NCBI GenBank assembly: GCA_026388275.1 | Contig: JAPLKB010000020.1 | Coordinates: forward strand, 62,001 to 126,000 | DNA length: 64,000 nucleotides | Source: Pseudomonadota bacterium | GTDB lineage: Bacteria > Desulfobacterota > Syntrophorhabdia > Syntrophorhabdales > Syntrophorhabdaceae | Reading direction: 5' to 3' | In this document: piece after piece, positions 1-8,151 of the stretch | How the letters are laid out: every line of letters starts with the position of its first letter | How positions within the stretch are numbered: position 1 is the first letter of the stretch | The notes under the pieces: model-generated | Databases searched by the model: none | The model's input: the letters and a program-made list of their open reading frames with translations, nothing else | Told to the model about the DNA's origin: nothing | Program-made: the position numbers and the translations under genes

Positions 1-153
1 TCCCATGTATAATGGTTTTTTTAAACTCTCTGACTTTTCATACCTGTACGTCAGCAGGGGTTCAGGCACGTGGGGACCGCCGATTCGTTTCCTGGCGCCG
101 CCTGAAATAACTGTGATTGAACTTGTATATGCATCAAATTGATGAGGTGCAAT

Positions 154-927
154 ATGGCTGATTATTCGATAATTGATAACTCACCGGTGCTCTGGTATAT
201 TTTTTATCCACGCAGTGGGCATACTGACTGTCCGGCCAATGCATTTGATGTATCTGTGCCTGTCGAAGATAGTGTTTTTGTTTCGTGCAGGTTTTATGTG
301 GGAGACAATGAATGGCCATGGATATTATTTTTTCATGGCAACGGAGAAATAATCAGTGATTATGACCATGTATCCCATTTTTATATAAAGAATGGCATTA
401 ATCTTATTGTGGCTGATTATCGTGGCTATGGTTCAAGCAATGGAACACCTTCACTGGCCGATCTTTTTAAGGATGCCCATATAATTTTTAAAACAGTAAG
501 GGAAGAGCTGAAGAACAGAGATTCCAATGCCGGCTTATGGATCATGGGAAGGTCTTTAGGCAGCTTATCTGCCATTGAACTTGCATATCATTACGAAGAT
601 CAGATAAGAGGCCTCATTATAGAGAGTGGTTTTGCAAATATTTTAAGGATTCTAATGCATCTCGGTCTGCCGTTATACGGAGCTGATTATGAGGGTATAG
701 ATGAAGAATGTCTCAGCATAGTCGGAAATATAACTCTTCCTACCCTTATTATTCATGGGGAAGAGGATGTTCTTGTCTCGCCGAGGGAGGCCGAAACCAT
801 ATACAGACATGTCGGGACAGACAAAAAACGTCTTGTATTGATATCCGGTGCCGACCATAATGACATCATGTCTGTCGGGTTTGATGAGTATTATGAAGCA
901 TTACGGTGGTTTGTTTTTGGTGTTTAG
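154..927 (+). CDS. alpha/beta hydrolase (BEM46/FrsA-like)
   Basis: A 257-aa serine hydrolase of the alpha/beta-hydrolase fold, probably cytoplasmic, since no signal peptide or membrane segment is visible. The oxyanion-hole segment HGNGE (residues 61-65), the nucleophile elbow GRSLGS with Ser134, the acidic residue in HGEED (Asp205) and the last His in GADHND (His235) occur in the usual order, so it should be active. This is the COG1073 type; the substrate cannot be told from sequence. The ATG at 154 is chosen because GAGGTG lies four bases upstream; in-frame TTG 139 and ATG 142 lie before or next to that Shine-Dalgarno. It stands alone ahead of tadA. The family call is firm, the function open. 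Confidence 0.85.
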   Translation: MADYSIIDNSPVLWYIFYPRSGHTDCPANAFDVSVPVEDSVFVSCRFYVGDNEWPWILFFHGNGEIISDYDHVSHFYIKNGINLIVADYRGYGSSNGTPSLADLFKDAHIIFKTVREELKNRDSNAGLWIMGRSLGSLSAIELAYHYEDQIRGLIIESGFANILRILMHLGLPLYGADYEGIDEECLSIVGNITLPTLIIHGEEDVLVSPREAETIYRHVGTDKKRLVLISGADHNDIMSVGFDEYYEALRWFVFGV

Positions 928-971
928 ATTTTTTTGGAAGGCAAGCTGCGCCGGTTTTTCGTCACATTTGA

Positions 972-1000
972 TTGATTTTATGGACAATCACGGATATACT
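972..1000 (+). promoter_or_regulatory. promoter of tadA, leaderless type
   Basis: TTGATT (972-977), a 17-bp spacer and TATACT (995-1000) make a good sigma-70 promoter. The expected transcription start falls at about 1006-1008, on the GTG start codon of tadA at 1007, and there is no Shine-Dalgarno. The transcript is therefore predicted to be leaderless. Confidence 0.6.
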
Positions 1001-1445
1001 TAAGCCGTGGATGATGAATACTATATGAAGATTTGTCTGGATGAAGCTATGGCTGCCTTCATGTCGGGCGAAGTGCCTGTCGGAGCGGTTATAGCATCCC
1101 AGGATAATCAAGTGATAGCCAAAGCACATAATCTGACCGTACATAAAAACTCGCCGCTTGCCCATGCTGAAACACTTGTAATGGATATGGCAGCAAAAGT
1201 GCTCGGTAATTTTAGATTAACGGGTTGTACACTTTTTGTTTCAAAAGAGCCTTGCATTATGTGTGCAGGTGCAATCATCGAGGCAAGAATAAAGAGAGTT
1301 GTTTTCGGTTGTTACGATGTGAAGAGAGGAGCTCTTGGCTCCTTAATTGATGTAAACAAACTTCCTCTTAACCACAAGTTCGAAGTCCAGGGCGGTGTTT
1401 TGGAGAAGAAGTGCAAAGCATTGTTGAAAGAATTCTTTCAGGCAA

Positions 1446-1824
<379 letters not shown>

Positions 1825-1962
1825 AAAGTGAAAAACGGAATCCCTGAAACACACTTACGTCCTCTTGCTTCTCTCCCTCCTGATGAACAACGTCAAGTCT
1901 ACCAGAAAGCCATAGATGCCACACCGGAGTGAAAGTTAACAGCAAAGTATGTGGTATTACCC
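1825..1962 (+). pseudogene. fragment of a ParB-like/plasmid-type protein
   Basis: This frame reads IPETHLRPLASLPPDEQR, then QVYQKAIDATPE, a TGA at 1930-1932, and KLTAKYVV. That wording (xHLRPLxxLPPxxQRxxWxxAxxxAPxGKxTAxxV) is the familiar middle part of ParB-like proteins found in mobile elements; the TGA sits where Gly (GGA) is expected. There is no start codon and no rest of the gene on either side, so it is a scrap left by loss of a mobile element. Recognition is by memory of the motif only and the fragment is short, hence moderate confidence. A second ParB-like gene, also broken, lies at 56300-57244. Confidence 0.55.
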
Positions 1963-1984
1963 TGACTGGCATTAATCTAACTTT

Positions 1985-2018
1985 TCCTACACAAACTGTC
2001 GTAGATATCCTCCAGACA
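1985..2018 (+). promoter_or_regulatory. tandem TCCTACA box, copy 1 (surface-protein regulon)
   Basis: TCCTACACAAACTGTCGTA begins at 1985, and a second half-site, TCCTCCAGACAA, begins at 2008, exactly 23 bp later. The same pair with the same 23-bp spacing occurs at 10319/10342 and 11941/11964, each time upstream of an exosortase-sorted surface protein. AT-rich -10-like sequences (TATAAT at 2025; another near 2036) follow. It is probably the binding site of a transcriptional activator. Confidence 0.6.
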
Positions 2019-2057
2019 ATAAATTATAATTGTAATATAATGTAAAATAATTATGAT

Positions 2058-2134
2058 AAAGCAAAACCACTGGTGACGGTAGGGACGGAAAACATAAGGG
2101 TCTCAAGCCAGACAGTCGGGTTACCAGAGAATGA
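2058..2134 (+). ncRNA. c-di-GMP-I (GEMM) riboswitch, copy 1
   Basis: The core elements of the GEMM-I aptamer are readable in order: GCAAAACC, then GGGACGGAAAACA, a variable second hairpin (GGGTCTC ... ), and the closing GGGTTACCAG. They match the known pattern GCAAACC / GGGACGCAAAGCC / GGGTTACCG. It lies between the TCCTACA box and the Shine-Dalgarno of the broken surface-protein gene. The edges are approximate, because the outer helix is weak. Confidence 0.8.
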
Positions 2135-2154
2135 CAAAAGAGGAGGTTGTTCTT

Positions 2155-2799
2155 ATGGGGAAGCGTTCAATTGGATTTATATTTATAGCAATAATGTTTA
2201 TCTCTTTGACCTTTGTTGGTACCGGTCATACTGAATTTTCATTAACAAATTTCAGTTTTGAATCAAAATGGGACAGTTATCCATATGGGGTACTTGGTTA
2301 TGGTTAACAGTATTTGCCGACCGGTTCAGGCATAGGCTGGACATTCTCGGGTGGGACAGGTGTTTCTGATAGCTATACAGCATGGGGTGGGGCAGCGTAC
2401 GATGGTTCCCGTTTTGCCTTTCTAAAGCAGGCTGATTCATCAATATCTCAAAGTTTTAATTTAACTTCGACTTCAAAAGTGGCAATTGATTTTTTTATGG
2501 CATTGCGGCCAGGCTACCCTGCTGGTCAACAAGTAAAAGTGCTTCTTGATGGATTCGAGAAATCCCTTTTCCCTGCCAATTCATCGGAATGGGCTGAAAA
2601 AACTGTTGATTTTGGAGTTTTATCGGCAGGTTCGCATATACTTGCCTTCATAGGCACCGGGAGCGGAGCTTTAGATACATCAGCCTACTTGGACAATATC
2701 CAATTGACAGCAACTCCAGTCCCCCTCCCATCTGCTCTGTATCTTCTTGCCCCTGGTCTTCTTGGGCTCGTAGGGCTTAAGAGGAAATATTTGGGATAG
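2155..2799 (+). pseudogene. exosortase-sorted surface protein, interrupted by an in-frame TAA
   Basis: From the ATG at 2155 (AGGAGGT at 2140-2146) the frame encodes a signal peptide (MGKRSIGFIFIAIMFISL), then LTNFSFES, and meets a TAA at 2305-2307 after about 50 codons. The same frame then continues unbroken to 2799 through a beta-sandwich-like domain (GWTFSGG, AFLKQ, SISQSF, AYLDNI) and ends in VPLPSALYLLAPGLLGLVG followed by LKRKYLG: the VPxP motif, one membrane helix and a basic tail of the VPLPA/PEP-CTERM class. The whole protein would be about 214 aa. A single nonsense codon with both sides intact means a recent mutation, a sequencing error or readthrough. Its control region (TCCTACA box, GEMM riboswitch) is intact. 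Confidence 0.8.
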
Positions 2800-2820
2800 C
2801 AAAACAATTTATGAATTATC

Positions 2821-2853
2821 AAGGCAGGGTTAGAAATAGCTCTGCCTTTTTTT
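2821..2853 (+). terminator. rho-independent terminator
   Basis: AAGGCAG (2821-2827) pairs with CTGCCTT (2842-2848), followed by a run of T. It ends the surface-protein transcript unit. Confidence 0.85.
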
Positions 2854-3038
2854 ATTCATCAGTAGTTAACCTTGCTGAAAAATATGAGCAAACCAGGAAC
2901 AGGGTATACGCCTGGGCGCAGGATTTGCCCCCCCTATGCCTCAAAGTAGAGTCCCACATCCATCCTACAGATTCACATAGAATAAGCCTTACCTATCCGG
3001 ACGCTGATTTCAAAGAGAAATAAATACATATCCCGTTG

Positions 3039-3066
3039 TTGACAAATTCGGAATTTCTGCTATAAC
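3039..3066 (+). promoter_or_regulatory. strong promoter of the structured RNA
   Basis: TTGACA (3039-3044), a 16-bp spacer and TATAAC (3061-3066) form one of the best promoters in the window. No coding frame follows it, only the structured RNA described next. Confidence 0.7.
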
Positions 3067-3072
3067 AGTATT

Positions 3073-3276
3073 AACATCTACCGGAAGGCGGTCCACCCAC
3101 CATTAGACTGGTAATGTTGAAAGAGAGTGGGGTTGGTGGAAAAACTCTCTTCAAGGCTTGAGTTGTCAGGCTTATTTATGGGAAGGCCCTTGGTTTGCCA
3201 TACGTGGGTTATCACTAGGTGGAAACGTGAGGAAGTAGCCCCCGCCAGTCTGAACGATTCAAGCCCTTTTTATTGC
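3073..3276 (+). ncRNA. structured small RNA, about 200 nt, possibly 6S-like
   Basis: A strong promoter is followed by about 200 nt with no convincing coding frame and much self-complementarity. GGCGG (3087-3091) can pair with CCGCC (3242-3246) to close the molecule, and CCACC near 3093 can pair with GGTGG near 3218 inside it. TGAAAGAGAGT (3118-3128) pairs with ACTCTCTTCA (3144-3153) as a long internal hairpin. The transcript ends at TTCAAGCCCTTTTTATT, a plausible terminator with TCAAGGCTTGA upstream. Size, closing stem and constitutive-looking promoter resemble 6S RNA, but I do not recognise its conserved sequence. It does not look like tmRNA, RNase P or SRP RNA. That it is an RNA gene is likely; the family is open. 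Confidence 0.5.
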
Positions 3277-3296
3277 AATATTTTCTATTTCCCTTA

Positions 3297-3318
3297 CTAT
3301 TGATAAAATTATCAATAG
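3297..3318. repeat. 9-bp perfect inverted repeat
   Basis: CTATTGATA, loop AAAT, TATCAATAG. It lies between the small RNA and the convergent DUF3313 pseudogene. It could be an operator or a weak terminator; no T run follows on the plus strand. Confidence 0.45.
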
Positions 3319-3382
3319 ACCAGGTTTCCTTGCCTCACTTTGGTTTTGTATTTTTTTCTTGCCTTTTACAAGTGTGACCCTG

Positions 3383-4040
3383 CTATTTCAGACCACGGGT
3401 ATCATCTATGAACCCTACCGCCCGCTCGGCCCAGAACTTGAAGGCCTCCTGGGCCGATTCCCACTTGGAAAACCGTTCTGTATACCCCGCAGTCCTGTTG
3501 TCAACGGCGATAAGTATGACGTCGTTGGTAAGAGAGTCAAGCGCCTCCATTTCTGCGATGGTTGTGCCGGAGCCGCTCCAGGCACCGGTGACACAAGGCT
3601 GAAAGCTATCCCTACAGGAAGGATCGATGATACACCACTTGCAGCAGGTTTCCTTGCTTTAATGCCCGTAATGGCGATAAGGATCCGGCAACATCTGGCC
3701 CAGGCTCAGTTACTATGGGATATTTGTCTTTGAAGGCCGCAACTATTGTTTGGTTGAAGCTACTGACAACTCTTTCATCTCATTGGGGTCGATGCCCTTA
3801 TATTCCGAATCGTCTGCAAAGAAAAAAATGACACTGTCCACCATGAACTTAATTGTATTTGCCGAACGTTACCCCAGGCTTTAGCCAGCGCTCCTTGACG
3901 CCGCCTTCGGGGCCGGGTTGCAGATTCTTATAATTGTCTCCCAGGAAACCAGAATACTTCTTGTCTGCTGTATATCCGGTGGATGCCGCAAGGACAAACC
4001 CAATTACCACAACCATTGTAATCTGTGCTACTTTTTTCAT
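3383..4040 (-). pseudogene. DUF3313 family (putative lipoprotein-like) gene, frameshifted
   Basis: Reading the minus strand from the ATG at 4040 (AGGAGGTAGTC just upstream) gives a signal peptide (MKKVAQITMVVVIGFVLAA) and the DUF3313 opening SGFLGDNYKNLQPG...WLKPG, ending at a stop near 3849. The rest of the family sequence is present in other frames: MVDSVIFFFADDSEYKGID, then IVAAFKDKYPIVTEPGPDVA, then AWSGSGTTIAEMEALDSLTN ... EAFKFWAERAVGFIDDTRGLK and a stop at 3383. At least three frame changes are needed, so this is a decayed gene rather than one sequencing slip. The full length would be about 219 aa, the normal size. The family is secreted or envelope-associated with no known function. 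Confidence 0.8.
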
Positions 4041-4409
4041 GACTACCTCCTGTTTGTGATTTATCTATCGCAAACTAAAATCCTGTTTTTACACGTTTTC
4101 GATATATGAGGGAAGCACTTTTTTATTCTATCAATAGATTTCTCGAAGCTTTGCTGCGGGGAGGTTCAATGTTCTGCCACTTTAAAATATTGACAGGGAT
4201 TTTAACCTCCTCTGGAGAAAAATCAATAAAGCAGGCGACATTACCGGGTATGAAATAACCGGATGAACCGGTTTTATGACCTCTCAATCATTGTTGTGAA
4301 TTATTGCGGGAAGACGGGTCTCATAAGAAGGAACGCACCGGAAACAAAAGCTTGTTCAACCGGGGTAATTTACTTACTTAAATTCGTTGCTATGAGCCCT
4401 CGAATAAAC

Positions 4410-4703
4410 TCAGACAGCCTTCTGCTGCTTATTTTTAGCAGCTGCCTTTTTCGCCGCGGGCATTTTTGCTGTCATTGTTTCAACCTTCTTACCGAGACCT
4501 ACGAGCTGCCTGGAAAGACGGCTGGCGGCAATTACCTGCACATCGTTGTCAACCATGGTCTTTAGTACTTCCAATTGCCTATTTGCTTCATCAAGATTTT
4601 GCTTTGAATCCAGGACTGCATTGTGCTCGGCAAACATAATGATCTTTGTAGCGAGCGTTTCGATACTTTTTCTTACCTCAATGAATTCTGCAACAGTTGA
4701 CAT
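4410..4703 (-). CDS. small helical protein with Ala/Lys-rich tail
   Basis: A 97-aa protein of unknown function. Residues 1-75 are predicted helical with heptad-like hydrophobic spacing (IETLATKIIMFAEHNAVL; LEVLKTMVDNDVQVIAA). The last 20 residues (AKMPAAKKAAAKNKQQKAV) form a basic, histone-H1-like tail that might bind nucleic acid. No signal peptide. The Shine-Dalgarno GAGGGTG lies seven bases before the ATG at 4703. It is monocistronic, with the decayed DUF3313 gene downstream on the same strand. I do not recognise a family; a nucleoid or phasin-like role is only a guess. Confidence 0.7.
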   Translation of the reverse strand: MSTVAEFIEVRKSIETLATKIIMFAEHNAVLDSKQNLDEANRQLEVLKTMVDNDVQVIAASRLSRQLVGLGKKVETMTAKMPAAKKAAAKNKQQKAV

Positions 4704-5212
4704 TTGTCACCCTCTTTGTATTTGGTTAGTTGATAATATGTCAGGAATCGAATTGCGATTGTATTCCGTATCAGCCGACCTGGTGAGCAGCCGCAGAGTG
4801 AAGAAGGAGAGATCGACCGTGCTTATAGTATACACTTTTCTGAGGGAAATAACACTAACGATCTCCTAATTTATTTAAATCATAGTATAAGCGGGTCACA
4901 TAATTATTGAAGAATGTCCACAACGCATCCGGTGTTGATAGCTGTAATATTTAGTTATTTCCCTGCGTTTAAGTGGTCCTAATGAATCCCGTAGAAATAT
5001 TGTGATACAAATTAATTAATATTTATCTCATATTTTCCATTCGGATAAGCAACAGTGTCGGACTGTCCCAGGCCAATACACTCATTATGCTCCCGAGGTT
5101 TCATTCGTTTGAGTTAGGCTCTATCTTTTGCATAAGCAAAAGTTCAAAATAAGGCTTTCTCTTGTGAAATATAAATTATTCTGCTAATCTCTTTTGATCA
5201 AAGACGGAACAC
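4704..5212. other. intergenic stretch with one small hairpin
   Basis: About 500 bp between two divergent genes. No coding frame of note. CTTTTGC-ATAA-GCAAAAG (5125-5142) is a perfect 7-bp hairpin upstream of the cysteine synthase gene and could be an operator. I could not pick out a convincing promoter for either gene. Confidence 0.4.
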
Positions 5213-5233
5213 TAATTACTGGAGGTAAAGTTT

Positions 5234-6142
5234 ATGAATATTTTGTCTGCAATTGGAAATACGCCACTTGTAGAATTGATGAACATCAACCCGAATCCGA
5301 ATACAAAAGTATTTTGTAAACTCGAAGGATGCAACCCGGGAGGGTCGGTAAAAGACCGTCCTGCCCTCTATATGATAACAAAAGCAGAAGCACGTGGTGA
5401 TTTAACTAAGGATAAAATCATTCTTGAACCTACTTCCGGCAACACCGGTATTGCAATTGCAATGATAGGCGCTGCGAAAGGATACAAGGTTGATCTCTGT
5501 ATGCCCGAGTGTGTAAGCATGGAGAGAAGACTTATCCTCCAGGGCCTTGGCGCAGAGGTTTTTCTTACCTCGGCAAAAGAGAATATTGACGGTGCAATTC
5601 GGAGGGCTTACCAGTTGTTTGAAAAAGAGCCGGATAAATATTTTATGCCAAACCAATATAACAATGACGATAATGTTCTTGCACATTATGAAACAACAGG
5701 TCCTGAAATATTTGCGCAAACGAAGGGGGAGATTGATGTATTTGTTGCTGGTATGGGAACCACGGGGACGCTGATGGGTACCTCAAAGTATTTGAAAGAA
5801 AAAAAACCTCAAATAAAGATTGTCGGTGTTGAACCGGCTATAGGTCATACGATCCAGGGTCTTAAAAATCTTACTGAATCTATGGTGCCCAAGATATATC
5901 AGCCCGAAATATTAGACGATAAGATTACCGTTGGAGATGGCGAGGCTTTTGAAGTAACAAAACTGCTTGCCCAGAAAGAAGGAATTTTTGTCGGAACATC
6001 AAGCGGGGCTGCTGCAGCAGTAGCTTTACAGATAGCCCGAAACATGGATCATGGTACAATTGTTGTTATATTGCCTGATAGGGGCGACCGTTACCTGAGC
6101 ACTATGCAGTTCAGGTCTATTTGTGCGAAATGCCCGCCGTAA
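5234..6142 (+). CDS. cysteine synthase (O-acetylserine sulfhydrylase, CysM/CysK type)
   Basis: A PLP enzyme that makes cysteine from O-acetylserine (or O-phosphoserine) and sulfide in the cytoplasm. Residues 35-42 (PGGSVKDR) hold the PLP lysine Lys40; TSGNTG (67-72) is the substrate-binding loop; GMGTTGT and GTSSGAAAA bind the PLP phosphate. The length of 302 aa suits the short CysM-like branch, and the C-terminus ends in ICAKCPP. The ATG at 5234 follows GGAGGT with seven bases between. It stands alone, with no cysE or sulfur-carrier gene beside it, so sulfur source and regulation cannot be read. The enzyme class is sure; CysK versus CysM is not. Confidence 0.9.
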   Translation: MNILSAIGNTPLVELMNINPNPNTKVFCKLEGCNPGGSVKDRPALYMITKAEARGDLTKDKIILEPTSGNTGIAIAMIGAAKGYKVDLCMPECVSMERRLILQGLGAEVFLTSAKENIDGAIRRAYQLFEKEPDKYFMPNQYNNDDNVLAHYETTGPEIFAQTKGEIDVFVAGMGTTGTLMGTSKYLKEKKPQIKIVGVEPAIGHTIQGLKNLTESMVPKIYQPEILDDKITVGDGEAFEVTKLLAQKEGIFVGTSSGAAAAVALQIARNMDHGTIVVILPDRGDRYLSTMQFRSICAKCPP

Positions 6143-6396
6143 GAAACAGCGCCACAGGTGGAAAGCATATCTTCTGTCTCGGTTCAGGATAGTTGTTTGT
6201 TTTCCTCCGGTTTTTCCGACTTAATTCTTGACTGTCACCCAAAACAGGACATGGTAAAAACACCTTAAATATTATTTATTATGAGTGCAATGTCGAAAAA
6301 CTTTGATATGTTTGATGCTGGAGATATACTTACAATAATTCCAGATATATCATTCACAACGGTGTCGGGTTATTATCCTTCCATTCGGAAATAGAA

Positions 6397-7089
6397 TTAA
6401 AGATACAGGCGCCTCTTTTCCGGACTGAAACGTTCTATGGCGTAACGAAGCATTGTTCTCGGCATCTCATGGTGACATTTGCGCAAGAACATTTCCTCTG
6501 CTTCTTCTGAGCAGCGTTTGCCAACCTCTCTTAACATCCACCCCGTAGCCTTATGGATAAGGTCTTCCTTATCCCCAAGCAGGATGTCGGCAATGGCAAG
6601 GGTATCATCGTATTTTCCCTGCTTGATGTAATGGAATGTGGAGATGATGGAGATGCGTCTCTCCCACAGGTTTTTCGAATATGCGAGGTTATAGAGTATC
6701 TCTTTGGATTTCCCGTCAAGGTATACACCGATAATTTTTTCAGCCGAGAGATCAACGAGGTCCCAGTTATTGACAAATGCTGTGTGCTGAAGATAAAGAT
6801 GAAAAATCTGCTCCTTTTTATGTACATCACCTTTTTCAAATTGAGTGATGAGGATCAAAAGGGCTATAAGCCTTTCTTCATGAATCTTTGATTTAAGGAG
6901 GGTGAGAATCCCGTCGTCGGGTAAATCGGTATATTTTTTTGCTATTTTGCGGGAGACAGGAACAATAACACCAAGGAAGACATCGCCCTCACCGTACTGG
7001 CCGGGACCGGTTTTGAAAAACCGGCGAAGCACTTCTGACTTTTCAGGGTTTGCAAGTAGTTCCAGTTCATTCCTGAGATTATTGAGCAT
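6397..7089 (-). CDS. AlkD-like DNA alkylation repair glycosylase
   Basis: A 230-aa all-helical HEAT-like protein of the AlkD family, which removes 3- and 7-alkylated purines from DNA without base flipping. Typical stretches are NNWDLVDLSA (the Trp/Asp pair), WERRISIIST, HKATGWMLREVGKR and MPRTMLRYAIERF, in family order over the usual length. The ATG at 7089 is preferred over TTG 7107, because a promoter (TTGACG, 18 bp, CATACT) ends seven bases before it and no Shine-Dalgarno exists for either; the mRNA is probably leaderless. It is monocistronic and convergent with cysteine synthase. Confidence 0.85.
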   Translation of the reverse strand: MLNNLRNELELLANPEKSEVLRRFFKTGPGQYGEGDVFLGVIVPVSRKIAKKYTDLPDDGILTLLKSKIHEERLIALLILITQFEKGDVHKKEQIFHLYLQHTAFVNNWDLVDLSAEKIIGVYLDGKSKEILYNLAYSKNLWERRISIISTFHYIKQGKYDDTLAIADILLGDKEDLIHKATGWMLREVGKRCSEEAEEMFLRKCHHEMPRTMLRYAIERFSPEKRRLYL

Positions 7090-7096
7090 GGAACAT

Positions 7097-7126
7097 AGTA
7101 TGTGCAAAGAATGACCTTTGCGTCAA
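7097..7126 (-). promoter_or_regulatory. promoter of the AlkD-like gene, leaderless type
   Basis: On the minus strand TTGACG (7126-7121), an 18-bp spacer and CATACT (7102-7097), then seven bases to the ATG at 7089. The predicted transcription start falls on or next to the start codon. Confidence 0.55.
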
Positions 7127-7161
7127 GACTAAATAAACGCAAGAGACGCTATCCGGCTGCC

Positions 7162-7380
7162 TCAAAGCTGGTACCGGGATCTATCCCATGTGCCTTGTTT
7201 AATGTTTGGTATCTGCGCAAAACCCAGTGTACCATCGGGCTGCGGCATAATATTAAAAATGAAAGGCACCATCATTACAGGGTCCTGAGCATGTCTTGTC
7301 ACATGAATCACAACCTTGTCACCCGGTTTCAGGCTTTTAATAAGCCCTCCGTTTTGAAAATCTAGGAAAAGACCGCCCAC
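7162..7380 (-). pseudogene. possible gene remnant of unknown origin
   Basis: The minus-strand frame reads GGLIKSLKPGDKVVIHVTRH, then AQDPVMMVPFIFNIMPQPDG and TLGFAQIPNIKQGTW, which looks like real protein (balanced composition, a beta-rich domain) and stays open further upstream (FTLHRATEGSQAVGGLFLDF) without a usable start or Shine-Dalgarno. It may be the tail of a lost gene. I do not recognise the family. The stretch between the AlkD-like gene and the EamA gene holds nothing else that can be identified. Confidence 0.35.
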
Positions 7381-7514
7381 AGCCTGTGATCCTTCAGTAG
7401 CCCTGTGTAAAGTAAAACATTACGTACAAAAAATGTATTGAAAAATCAGTAGTTTTATTGCCAAAACATTAAAGATATATTGTAGAATCGAGGAAAAAAC
7501 AGGACGGTTGAATT

Positions 7515-7949
7515 ATGAAAATCCATTTGTGGATTATATATGCTTCAATTACCGCATTTTTTCTTGCATCGGCAGACTGTTTCATTAAACTGGCTGCGGG
7601 CCGCATCTCAAGCAGTCTCGGCCTGCTTGTTTACGGTGGGTGTACATTTGCCACTGGTATAATATGGGTTCTCTCGCAACGCCTGAACAATGTTCCTTTG
7701 AACTCCGATCTTTTGGGTTTATTCTATGCTCTGGGTGTGGGTGTGTCTTTCAGCGCAGTTACTATTGGTCTTTATGCGACCTTTACCGCCGGAGCTCCTA
7801 TATCTCTTGCTTCCCCTCTGGTACGTCTTGGCGGGCTTATTATAGCCAGCATCGTTGGTTTTGTGATTTTCCGTGAGACAATTACAATTCGCTACATAGC
7901 CGGGATGCTGCTTGTCTTCTTAGGTCTTTATTTAATTCTAACTAAATAA
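7515..7949 (+). CDS. single-domain EamA/DMT-family transporter
   Basis: A 144-aa inner-membrane protein with about five hydrophobic segments (residues 4-24, 33-53, 64-87, 95-117, 121-141), matching one half of the ten-helix EamA transporters. The C-terminal half carries the usual wording SLASPLVRLGGLIIASIVGF, then FRETITIRYIAGMLLVFLG. Such half-size proteins work as dimers, in the way SMR and YnfA-like proteins do; the substrate is unknown. The ATG at 7515 has only a weak, distant AGGA. A possible promoter is TTGCCA-17-TGTAGA upstream. It is monocistronic. Confidence 0.8.
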   Translation: MKIHLWIIYASITAFFLASADCFIKLAAGRISSSLGLLVYGGCTFATGIIWVLSQRLNNVPLNSDLLGLFYALGVGVSFSAVTIGLYATFTAGAPISLASPLVRLGGLIIASIVGFVIFRETITIRYIAGMLLVFLGLYLILTK

Positions 7950-8151
7950 GTAAGGCAGTTCTGATGAGGTGAATTCCACCTCAAAATGCAATCGTTATTT
8001 TACAGATGGCAGGTTAGCTGATTCGTGCGCCTGTTTTTGTAGCCTTTTTATTAATCAAAAAATGCACGGACCAGGCTTCCTCGACTCCATCAGACAACAA
8101 TTTGCTTAGGACAACCCGAGACCGATACTTATTCTAACGGCAAATATGGGA

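Noticed and set aside
2811-3023. 70-aa frame after the surface-protein pseudogene
   Set aside because: It runs through the terminator hairpin and has no protein-like features.
3359-3733. 124-aa plus-strand open frame
   Set aside because: It is antisense to the DUF3313 pseudogene, whose family sequence is readable on the minus strand.
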